This document shows positions 33,982 through 41,311 of a stretch of DNA of 64,000 nt, one piece after another. The notes below the pieces were generated by a model that did not search any database, was not told the origin of the DNA, and saw only the letters and a list, made by a program, of their open reading frames with translations. The translations under genes were made by a program, and so were the position numbers. Source of the DNA: Agrococcus sp. SGAir0287 (GTDB lineage Bacteria; Actinomycetota; Actinomycetes; Actinomycetales; Microbacteriaceae); NCBI RefSeq assembly GCF_005484985.1, contig NZ_CP027942.1, forward strand, positions 2,728,001 through 2,792,000, written 5' to 3'. The first letter of the stretch is position 1. Each line of letters begins with the position of its first letter.

Positions 33982-35379
33982 ATGTCCCTCATCGCACGAC
34001 TCGAGCAGCGCCTCGCCGCCGACGACGACGGCAGGCCGGTGCGCGGCACCAACTCGCTCGGCCGCACCCTCATGATCTGGCTGGCGGCGAACCTCGTCGT
34101 CACCACGCTCCTCACCGGCACGCTGTTCGTGCCCGACCTGCCGCTGGGCGTCGTGATCGCACTCATCGTGGGCGGCACGCTCGCCGGCGCCGCGGTGCTC
34201 GTGACGATCGGCGCGATCGGCACCCGCACGGGTCTGCCGACGATGGCGCTCACGCGCGGCCCGTTCGGCACGCGCGGCAGCCTGCTGCCGGTGGCGGTGA
34301 ACGTGCTCATCCTCATGGGGTGGAGCTGGGTGCAGGCGATGCTCGCCGGCACCGCCCTCGACTACATCGTCGCCACCGTCACGGGCTTCTCGAGCCCCGT
34401 GCTGTTCGCGGTGCTCTGCCAGACGATCGTCGTGGTGCTGGCGATCTTCGGCCACACGGGCGTCGCGCGCGTCGAGCCGTGGTTCGCAGCCGTCATCCTC
34501 GCCATCGCGGCGTACATCTTCGTCGTCGTGATGGTGGATGCGGGGCCGGGCGCGATCGGATCCATCCCCGCCCCCGAGGCGCCGTTCTACACGGCGGGCC
34601 TCGCGTTCGACGCGGTCGTCGCGACGGCGGTGTCGTGGACGGTGCTGTCGGCCGACTTCAACCGCTTCGCCCGCACGACGAGGGCGGGCGTCGTCGGGTC
34701 GGGCATCGGCTACACGCTGTCGACCGTCATCTCGATGACGCTCGGCGCGGTCGCGATCGCCTACGTCGTCGTCTCCGGCGGCGACGCGGTGGCCTTCGAC
34801 CCGGTGACGATCATCGCGCCGTTCGGCCCGGCCTTCGCGGTCGGCATCTTCCTGTCGGTCATGGCGACGAACACGATGGTCGTCTACGGCATGGTCACGA
34901 GCGTGGTGAACGCGCTGCCCGGGCGGCGTGTGCGCTTCCTGCCGACCGCGCTCGTGCTCGGCGTCATCTCGATCATCGGCTCGACGTTCTTCGGCCTGCT
35001 CGCGCAGTTCACGACGTTCCTCGTGACGATCGGCGCCCTGTTCGCGCCGATCTTCGCGATCATGATCGTCGACTACTTCGTCGTCGCCCGCGGCAGCTAC
35101 GACCGCGACATCCTTCGGCCCCGCGGCGGCCGGTTCTGGTTCTCGGGCGGCGTGAACTGGATCGCCGTGGCCGCGTGGGCGGTCGGCGCCGCGATGGCGT
35201 ACGTGTGGGCCTACGTGTGGCCGCTGCCGATCGGCGCGACCGTGCCGGCGTTCGTGCTCACGCTCGTCGTGTACCTCGCGGCGTCGTGGCCGCGGCGCGC
35301 GTCGACGCCGACTGTGCCGAGTCGACACCTGGCGGATGCGGAGGCCGGCGACGAGGCGCCCGTCTCGACTCGCTCGTGA
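33982..35379 (+). CDS. NCS1-family nucleobase/cation symporter (second)
   Basis: A 465-residue transporter with about 12 helices of the cytosine permease (CodB-like) branch: GTNSLGRTLMIWLAANLVVTT, PFGTRGSLLPVAVNVLILMGWSW (read in parts), SWTVLSADFNRFARTTRAG and IMIVDYFVVARGSYDRD. It differs clearly from the NCS1 protein at 27-28.5 kb, so the two are not a recent duplication. ATG behind CCAGGAGACGACG. It probably imports the substrate of the ureohydrolase/cyclase unit. Confidence 0.94.
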   Translation: MSLIARLEQRLAADDDGRPVRGTNSLGRTLMIWLAANLVVTTLLTGTLFVPDLPLGVVIALIVGGTLAGAAVLVTIGAIGTRTGLPTMALTRGPFGTRGSLLPVAVNVLILMGWSWVQAMLAGTALDYIVATVTGFSSPVLFAVLCQTIVVVLAIFGHTGVARVEPWFAAVILAIAAYIFVVVMVDAGPGAIGSIPAPEAPFYTAGLAFDAVVATAVSWTVLSADFNRFARTTRAGVVGSGIGYTLSTVISMTLGAVAIAYVVVSGGDAVAFDPVTIIAPFGPAFAVGIFLSVMATNTMVVYGMVTSVVNALPGRRVRFLPTALVLGVISIIGSTFFGLLAQFTTFLVTIGALFAPIFAIMIVDYFVVARGSYDRDILRPRGGRFWFSGGVNWIAVAAWAVGAAMAYVWAYVWPLPIGATVPAFVLTLVVYLAASWPRRASTPTVPSRHLADAEAGDEAPVSTRS

Positions 35380-36047
35380 TGCACGCTGCTGCTGGCGGCG
35401 CTGGTCGGCGCCTGATCGACCTCAGCCATCCGATCGTCGACGGCATGACCGTCTTCCCCGGCGACCCTTCGGTGCACGTGTCCGCTGCGTTGTCGGTCGA
35501 GGTCGACGGCGCCGCAGTGACGGCCCTGCGGATGGGCTCGCACACGGGCACGCACATCGACGCCCCATCGCACACGGTCGTCGGCGGGCGGACTCTTGCC
35601 GAAGTCGCCCTCGACGAGCTGGTCGGCGACGCGCTCGTGCTGCGCGTGCCGGGGCTCGAGGCGCGGGAGGCGGTGTCCTGGGAGCGGCTGACCGCTGCGG
35701 TCTCCGTACCGGATGTGGTGCCGCCGATCGTCGCGCTCGAGCTCGGCTGGTCGGAGCACTTCGGCTCTACGCGTGCGGTCGACCACCCGTTCCTGGATGC
35801 GTCGGTCGCGTCCGAGCTCGTCGTCCGCGGCATGCGCGTCCTCGCGGTCGACACCCTGAATCCGGATGCGACGAGTGCCGACGCGACCGACTTCCCGGTG
35901 CACGAGATCGTGCTGGGCGCCGACGGCCTCATCGTCGAGAACCTGCGCCTCCCCGACGACCTGCCCGCCCGCGTGCTGCTCGGCTTCTTCCCGCTGGCGC
36001 TCGAGGGCGACGGTGCCCCGGTGCGGGCGGTGGCGTTCGTCGGGTAG
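35379..36047 (+). CDS. Cyclase/kynurenine-formamidase family metallohydrolase
   Basis: A 222-residue protein with the family hallmark HTGTHIDAPSH (metal-binding His/Asp cluster, about residues 52-62), an opening LSHPIVDGMTVFPGDPSV and a late FPVHEIVLGAD. Members hydrolyse N-formyl or cyclic amides, including kynurenine formamidase and isatin hydrolase. ATG overlaps the permease stop (TGATG); GTG three bases earlier is possible. Its partner genes suggest opening of an imported heterocycle. Confidence 0.9.
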   Translation: MHAAAGGAGRRLIDLSHPIVDGMTVFPGDPSVHVSAALSVEVDGAAVTALRMGSHTGTHIDAPSHTVVGGRTLAEVALDELVGDALVLRVPGLEAREAVSWERLTAAVSVPDVVPPIVALELGWSEHFGSTRAVDHPFLDASVASELVVRGMRVLAVDTLNPDATSADATDFPVHEIVLGADGLIVENLRLPDDLPARVLLGFFPLALEGDGAPVRAVAFVG

Positions 36048-36159
36048 CCGACGACGTCGATCGACTGCCTCCCAGCCGAGCGCCGCGACGACTTCGCCGT
36101 TCTGCCGCATCCTTCATGCCCGAGTCAGCTGGAAGACCGGGACCGTCGGGGGCTCTAGC

Positions 36160-36165
36160 TATACT
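36160..36165 (+). promoter_or_regulatory. -10 element TATACT, possible leaderless transcript
   Basis: TATACT ends six bases before the GTG start of the next gene, so transcription would begin at or next to the start codon. No ribosome-binding site is present in the 30 bases upstream, supporting leaderless translation, which is common in actinobacteria. Confidence 0.55.
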
Positions 36166-36171
36166 GCGGAC

Positions 36172-36906
36172 GTGACAGGCGCTGACTTCGCCATCGACGT
36201 CGGCTTCGACGTGCGCAGCGACGCCGGCGCGGGAGATCCGGACACGACGAGCGCGACGCTGCGCCGCTACCACCAGCTCCTCTGGAGCAAGCCGCTGCCC
36301 GACGGCACGCCGTTCACGCTCGACACCTCGAGTCGCCGGCGATATCTCCATCACGCATCGCGTCGCGGCGAGTTCTTCCTCGCGAGCGACACGTGCGTGC
36401 CGACGTACCGGTCATGGACGCAGATGGCTTCGATCATCGAGCAGTGCTCGACGCGGGAGCTGGACGAGTTCCAGCGGCTCAACCACACGATCGGGGGCAT
36501 CCTCGTGTTCCCCGGGGAGCGACGGCCCGGGGCGCAGACCCTCAACCAGGCGCGCGGGTTCGCTCGTGCCATCGGCGACCGACTCGACCTCACGCTCGAG
36601 TGCATCCGACGCTCGTACGCAGGAGAGGCGAACCCTCTCGACCGCACGCTCGCCGCCTACTGGGACTTCTTCGAGCTCTTCGAGTCGTTCGAGGGATACG
36701 TCGACTTCTTCCTGCTGCAGGACCTCGTGGCCGACGACGGGTCCGTGCAGTTCCTGCGGAACTTCGATGGCTTCGACGCGAGCCCGCTGCCGCGGGACAT
36801 GGAGGACTACCGCGAGTACAGGGCTCGCAGCATGGCCTTCCTCGCCGCGCGCAACCGAAGAATCGCTGCGTGGGATGCGACGCGGATCAGGAGCGCCGAC
36901 TCGTAG
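36172..36906 (+). CDS. Hypothetical protein, DUF6994-like
   Basis: A 244-residue protein resembling actinobacterial DUF6994 proteins: LRRYHQLLWSKPLP near residue 30, RYLHHASRRGEFFLASDT, LNQARGFARAIGDRLDLTLE, and an aromatic/acidic AYWDFFELFESFEGYVDFFL segment. No signal peptide, membrane span or catalytic motif is evident. GTG is chosen from the -10 box directly in front. The function is unknown. It is monocistronic, convergent to the HNH gene. Confidence 0.8.
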   Translation: MTGADFAIDVGFDVRSDAGAGDPDTTSATLRRYHQLLWSKPLPDGTPFTLDTSSRRRYLHHASRRGEFFLASDTCVPTYRSWTQMASIIEQCSTRELDEFQRLNHTIGGILVFPGERRPGAQTLNQARGFARAIGDRLDLTLECIRRSYAGEANPLDRTLAAYWDFFELFESFEGYVDFFLLQDLVADDGSVQFLRNFDGFDASPLPRDMEDYREYRARSMAFLAARNRRIAAWDATRIRSADS

Positions 36907-36964
36907 CCCGAGGCTCCGGGACCAGCCTGGCTGCCCGCGTCGTCAGGCGTCTGACGGTGCGAGA

Positions 36965-37645
36965 TCAGCGTTGGTCGGGCGCGGCCTCCGGCTCGATGGC
37001 AGAGACGCCGAAATGCTTCATACGCTCGGTGTGATAGCCGATCGCGTGGTGGCGAGCACCGCGGGAGTTGCCCGCCAGCACACAGGCGGCGTAGAGGCTG
37101 ACGAGCCCGTCCCACCCCTCAGGCGCCGGACGCGCCTCGATGACCGGCATCGACTCTCGGCTCGAGTCCGATTTGATGGTGTTGCACGCGACGTGCAGGG
37201 TCGCGAGATTGCCGTCGTCGCCAGCCCCGCCCGCGCTGTGGGCGAGAACGTGATCGGCTTCGGCCGCGACCGCCCAGTACGCCGGATGCACCGTTCCGGT
37301 CTTATAGCGCCAGTAGTAGGGCAGCTCGTCGGGGAATACGTCGCTCATCGCGACGAGGATCGAACGCGGGATGGCGCGACCGCCGCAGTACGTGCACCGC
37401 ATGCCATCGCCGAGGAAGGTGCGCGCCCGCGCGGCATCGTCGACGTCCCGCTCTCCCGTGGCCTCGCCGTCGGAGTTCCGGGTGCCAGCGCGCTTTAGGC
37501 TGCCTTCCCACACCTCCCCGGCAATGGGTGCCAGCGCCGCCCTCGCCGCCGTCACGTCCCGCTCGGCGAGCGCTCGGGCAACCTCCGTCAGCGCATCTGC
37601 GTACCGGTCCACTGCCGATGCGTCGAGTTCCGTCACGGGCTTCAT
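36965..37645 (-). CDS. HNH endonuclease family protein
   Basis: A 226-residue protein. An N-terminal alpha-helical part (VDRYADALTEVARALAERD) is followed by a zinc-type CTYCGG motif and an HNH core AEADHVLAHSAGGAGDDGNL with LHVACNTIK. The DH, the central Asn and the final His that make up the HNH metal site are all present. ATG is supported by spacing to a weak GGTGACGCC. It may be a stand-alone nuclease of a defence or mobile gene set; no methylase is adjacent. Confidence 0.87.
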   Translation of the reverse strand: MKPVTELDASAVDRYADALTEVARALAERDVTAARAALAPIAGEVWEGSLKRAGTRNSDGEATGERDVDDAARARTFLGDGMRCTYCGGRAIPRSILVAMSDVFPDELPYYWRYKTGTVHPAYWAVAAEADHVLAHSAGGAGDDGNLATLHVACNTIKSDSSRESMPVIEARPAPEGWDGLVSLYAACVLAGNSRGARHHAIGYHTERMKHFGVSAIEPEAAPDQR

Positions 37646-37685
37646 GGCGTCACCATAGCCGCGAGGGCTGACAAGGCTTCGAGCG

Positions 37686-39833
37686 TCATCGGTGCTCGGC
37701 AAACGCCGCTCTGACGAACCCCTCGAGCTCCCCCACCGCATCCAGCGGCAGAACCGCCGCGACGTACATGTCCGGTCGCACGAGCACCATCGCGCCGTCG
37801 CGCGACACCTCGCGAGCGTCGAAGATGTCCGCGTCGGGGTCGGTGCCGACCGCCATCTTCGGCGCCGCCGGCTGGCAGTCGCGCGGGGCGATGGCGGCGT
37901 AGACCTTCTCGTAGTCGACGAGTCCGAGGGAGCCGGTGCGCGGCAGGAAGATCGGCGGGATCGTGCCGAGGTCGACGTCCTGCCACGCATCCTGCAGCAC
38001 GAGCTTCACGTCGAAGACCGAGTCGACGTCGGCGCCCGCGGGCGTGAACCGAGCCACGACATCCGGCACCTCGGCGGCGAAGCGCGCGAGCGCCTCCCCC
38101 GAGGCATCCGCGAACGCGTACAGCCGCCAGCGCCCATCTGCCCGGTGGTGGTGGCCGAGCTGCACGAAGTTCGCATCCGCCACGCGCGCGACCGGGTAGG
38201 ACTTGAAGCGCTTGCCGATCGGGAAGCCGGCGGCGAGCGCCTGGTGCTCGGCGGTGCCGGTGATCATCGACGGCTCGTATTGCGTGCGGAAGCCGTAGAG
38301 GAACTCCGCCTGGTCGACGTAGAAGCGCGTCATCTCGTCGGGGTCGGTGAGCTCGGCGGTCTTCTTCGCCATGAGGCTCGACCACTGCTTGTCGTAGTCG
38401 ATGAGGTTCTGCGCCACCACCTGCCGCTCGGCGGAGTAGGTGGCGAGCAGCTCGTGCGGGCTCTGGCCGGTGAGCACGGCGCCGAGCTTCCAACCGAGGT
38501 TGAAGCCGTCCTGCATCGACACGTTCATGCCCTGCCCGGCCTTCGCCGAGTGCGTGTGGCACGCGTCGCCGGCGATGAACACGCGCGGTTCGCGCTCGCT
38601 GCCGTCCGCATCCACGCCGTCGTCGAAGCGATCGCAGAGGCGGTGCCCGACCTCGTAGACCGAGTACCAGGCGACGTCCTTCACCTCGAGCGTGTACGGC
38701 GAGAGGATGGCGTTCGCGCGGGCGATCGTGTCGTGGATGGTCGTCTGGCGGATGCGGCCGGCGTCGTCGGCGGCGACCTCGCCGAGGTCGACGTAGAAGC
38801 GCGCCAGGTGTCCGCCCTCGCGCGGGATGAGCAGGATGCTGCCCGCCTCTGACTGGATGGCGCACTTCATGCGCACGTCGGGGAAGTCGGTGACGGTGAG
38901 CACGTCCATGACGCCCCAGGCGTGGAAGGCCTGGTCACCCTGCAACTGCCGCCCCATCGAGCGGCGCACGCCGCTGCGTGCGCCGTCGCAGCCGACGACG
39001 TACTTTGCGCGGATGGTGCGCGTCGGGCGGTCGTCCTCACCGCTGATCGCCGCTCCCGAACCGCTCGCCACCCCAGAGTCGCTCGACGCTCCAGAAGCGC
39101 TTGCCGTCCCAGAACCGCTCGTTGAGGAGCGAACGGAGCTTGCGGAGTTCGCGTCTCGAAGCGAGCCCCCAAGAGACTCATCCGCCGTCGCTTCGTTCAC
39201 CGCCAGCCGCGCCGCCTCGGCCCCGAGCCCGGTCGCGGCGGCAAGCGCCGCATCCTCCGCCTCGCTTGTCGCGCCGGAGTCGCGGATGGTGACGAGCACG
39301 GAATGCGTCGGGTGGTCATCCCGCTCCTGGCTCACGAACTCGATACCGAAGTCGGGCTGGATGCGCGCCGGCCCATGCAGCGCGGCCTCGGCGAAGTAGT
39401 CGAGCACGCGCGCCTGGTTGACGATGAGGTGCTCGAACTCGCTGATGCCGTTGGGGTCGTCGTCGGTGCGCTTGGTGCGGTGGATCTTCGTGGGGTCGTC
39501 GTCGCGCGGCCCCCAGAAGCTCGTGGAGGTGATGCGGTACGCCTCCTGCGTGATGCGCTCCGCGAAGCCGAACGCCTGGAACGTCTCGACGCTGCGCGCC
39601 TGGATGCCGTCGGCCTGCCCCACCTTCAGCCGCCCCGTGCGCCGCTCGATGATGCGCGTGGTGACGGACGGGTACTGCGAGAGCTGCGCCGCGAGCAGCA
39701 TGCCGGCCGGCCCGGAGCCGACGATCAAAACGTCGATTTCGTCGGGGATCTCGGTCGGCCGATCGATGCCCGTGCCCGCGGCGGGCCGGATGCGGGGGTC
39801 GCCGGAGACGTACCCGTCGTGATGGAACTGCAT
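37686..39833 (-). CDS. Phenol-hydroxylase-type FAD monooxygenase with internal repeat insert
   Basis: A 715-residue flavoprotein aromatic hydroxylase (PheA/MobA type). The FAD Rossmann motif is VLIVGSGPAGM at about residue 36. The conserved DG motif is YVVGCDGARSGVRR at about 280. The GD motif reads VFIAGDACHTHSAKAGQGMN. A thioredoxin-like C-terminal domain (about 540-715) ends the chain. It hydroxylates a phenolic compound with NADPH and O2. Residues about 185-268 form a Ser/Gly/Ala-rich insert between FAD-fold strands, partly built from tandem DNA repeats; the flanks are intact, so it is probably a loop. Upstream is a perfect palindrome, but no regulator is adjacent. Confidence 0.92.
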   Translation of the reverse strand: MQFHHDGYVSGDPRIRPAAGTGIDRPTEIPDEIDVLIVGSGPAGMLLAAQLSQYPSVTTRIIERRTGRLKVGQADGIQARSVETFQAFGFAERITQEAYRITSTSFWGPRDDDPTKIHRTKRTDDDPNGISEFEHLIVNQARVLDYFAEAALHGPARIQPDFGIEFVSQERDDHPTHSVLVTIRDSGATSEAEDAALAAATGLGAEAARLAVNEATADESLGGSLRDANSASSVRSSTSGSGTASASGASSDSGVASGSGAAISGEDDRPTRTIRAKYVVGCDGARSGVRRSMGRQLQGDQAFHAWGVMDVLTVTDFPDVRMKCAIQSEAGSILLIPREGGHLARFYVDLGEVAADDAGRIRQTTIHDTIARANAILSPYTLEVKDVAWYSVYEVGHRLCDRFDDGVDADGSEREPRVFIAGDACHTHSAKAGQGMNVSMQDGFNLGWKLGAVLTGQSPHELLATYSAERQVVAQNLIDYDKQWSSLMAKKTAELTDPDEMTRFYVDQAEFLYGFRTQYEPSMITGTAEHQALAAGFPIGKRFKSYPVARVADANFVQLGHHHRADGRWRLYAFADASGEALARFAAEVPDVVARFTPAGADVDSVFDVKLVLQDAWQDVDLGTIPPIFLPRTGSLGLVDYEKVYAAIAPRDCQPAAPKMAVGTDPDADIFDAREVSRDGAMVLVRPDMYVAAVLPLDAVGELEGFVRAAFAEHR
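39052..39123. repeat. Four tandem 18-bp repeats within the FAD monooxygenase
   Basis: Four degenerate copies of an 18-base unit (for example GCTCCAGAAGCGCTTGCC) stand head to tail. On the coding strand they encode six-residue Ser/Gly/Ala units within the low-complexity insert. This looks like minisatellite expansion inside an enzyme loop. Confidence 0.8.
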
Positions 39834-39868
39834 CGGTCCTCGATTCGACTCCGTTGCCGCGAGCAAAG

Positions 39869-39889
39869 ATCGTTCTTTATTGGAACGAT
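39869..39889. promoter_or_regulatory. Perfect 7-7-7 palindrome upstream of the FAD monooxygenase
   Basis: ATCGTTC, spacer TTTATTG, GAACGAT: a perfect inverted repeat 36 bases before the monooxygenase start, in the most AT-rich stretch of the neighbourhood. Size and symmetry suit a MarR- or TetR-type operator. No cognate regulator is encoded next to it. Confidence 0.5.
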
Positions 39890-40042
39890 GCGTTCTGCTT
39901 CTGAGAAAAAGATAGGGCCGACGCGCCTTAACAACAAGCACCCAGGGGATGACCGAGCGACCGATGCCGGTGAGCAACCAAACGCCTCTCGACGGACAGC
40001 CGTAGCTTCGACCGATCGGCTCACGCCACAGGTGCTCAGCGG

Positions 40043-40378
40043 CTAACGTCGCCCCAGCCCGGGGGATCCGCCGTTGACCACGCTACGAATGCCTGCTCCG
40101 TACAACGTCCTCGCCGCGCACGAGGGCTTCGCTGTCACGCGGGCGACCGAGCGGCGGGCGCGCTTGTCAGCGCGTCGCTCCTTCGCCGTCTTCCTTCCGC
40201 CCGCTGACGCCCTCGCGAGGGCGTCTTCCGCCTTCAACAGATCCAAGAGCTCCTTCAGCTCACGAAGTTCTTCACGCCCAAGGCCACGGTTGGACCGGCG
40301 CTCGAGCAGGACGCGCACGCGATCGAACCGCTGCGCACGTCGTCGCTCGAGCGCCGCGCGCATCGCCTTCTTGCTCAT
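40043..40378 (-). CDS. Small basic hypothetical protein
   Basis: A 111-residue, strongly basic protein. The N-terminal 55 residues form a charged amphipathic helix (LERRRAQRFDRVRVLLERRS, then EELRELKELLDLLKAEDAL). The rest is Lys/Arg-rich (KTAKERRADKRARRS). ATG lies behind CGGAGCAGAG, 11 bases after the upstream gene stops. It could bind nucleic acid; no family was recognised. It is the second gene of a two-gene unit at the left edge of the presumed defence island. Confidence 0.6.
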   Translation of the reverse strand: MSKKAMRAALERRRAQRFDRVRVLLERRSNRGLGREELRELKELLDLLKAEDALARASAGGRKTAKERRADKRARRSVARVTAKPSCAARTLYGAGIRSVVNGGSPGLGRR

Positions 40379-40389
40379 CTCTGCTCCGT

Positions 40390-40923
40390 TCAGCGCGGCC
40401 GGGAGCGCACATACGGGACGGTTTCGGGGCCGTCCCAGTCCGGACGTCGACGGCTCGCGAACACATTTGGCGTCGCGTGAACTTGCCTGGGCACGGGAGC
40501 GTCAGCGCGGGGCGCACGCCGCGCAGACGACGCGGGTGGTGCCGACAGCGCTTCCTCTCGCGCAGCCTCCGCCTGGAGGTGACGCTCGGCCTCACGCAGC
40601 GAAACCGCAAGCGCCGCTGCCTGCTCTTCACCCCACGCTCTGTCGAGCGGCAAGGTGCTCGCCCAGGCCTTCGCCTCAGTCAGCGACCCCGCGGCATTCA
40701 CCTGGTGCACCACCTCGCCTCGATGGCGGTGCTCGTATGGCCTACCCGAAACTCGCACCTGCCAGATCCGCTGCTCACCTCGCCCCTCGCCGATGCGCAC
40801 GATCGACGCACCCTCGACTTGGTCACACTGGTAGCGACCGGGGCGCACCATGGTCCAGGTCCACTTTGGCTGAGCGACTCGTCGGTCGCTGTCGATGCGA
40901 TGAGACGAGTTCGAGGTGGGCAC
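40390..40923 (-). CDS. Hypothetical protein with N-terminal KTG-like strand region
   Basis: A 177-residue hypothetical protein. A compact N-terminal part (MVRPGRYQCDQVEGASIVRI, IWQVRVSGRPYEHRHRGEVV, LTEAKAWASTLP) looks like a small alpha-beta module. A charged helix rich in Ala/Glu and a Pro/Arg-rich tail follow. The start is uncertain: GTG at 40923 or ATG at 40851. No family was recognised. It is followed after 11 bases by the small basic protein gene. Confidence 0.55.
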   Translation of the reverse strand: MPTSNSSHRIDSDRRVAQPKWTWTMVRPGRYQCDQVEGASIVRIGEGRGEQRIWQVRVSGRPYEHRHRGEVVHQVNAAGSLTEAKAWASTLPLDRAWGEEQAAALAVSLREAERHLQAEAAREEALSAPPASSARRAPRADAPVPRQVHATPNVFASRRRPDWDGPETVPYVRSRPR

Positions 40924-41311
40924 ACGTGCACCTTAGACGCCTCCCCTGACACGATGTCGCGGACACGAGGGTTCTCGCTCGAGCGAGGCTCGGCGCAGGA
41001 GCGCCGCGCGGGCGCCCACGAGATGTGCGGCATGAGCACCGCCCTCTTCGGAAGAGCGGTCACAGCCGCCGACTAGCCGCACGCAGATGCACGCCGTCAG
41101 CTCTTGCCTTGAGCACCCCGCTCGGCGAGCAAGGGCGCCTCGCAATCGGCCAAGCGCCGAGGGCTGCGACTCGTGAGCCCGCGTCGACGGTAGCGACACC
41201 GTCCGACACGGCCCGTCGCCGTCGCCCGCGTCTCGCGACTGCCCCGCAGTCGGCTCGGGTTACGCTGCGTTCGACACCGTGTTGCGCGGTCGCACGCCTA
41301 GGAGGCAAGTC
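40924..41311. other. 388-base intergenic region at the island edge
   Basis: Divergent intergenic DNA between the orphan pair and the DUF726 gene. Open frames on both strands here have no ribosome sites and read as biased shadow, so no gene is called. No tRNA, attachment repeat or integrase was recognised. AGGAGGCAAG at 41300-41309 is the ribosome site of the next gene. Confidence 0.5.

Noticed and set aside
40933..41199. Short minus-strand frame in the intergenic region at 41 kb
   Set aside because: No ribosome-binding site and biased composition; likely chance.
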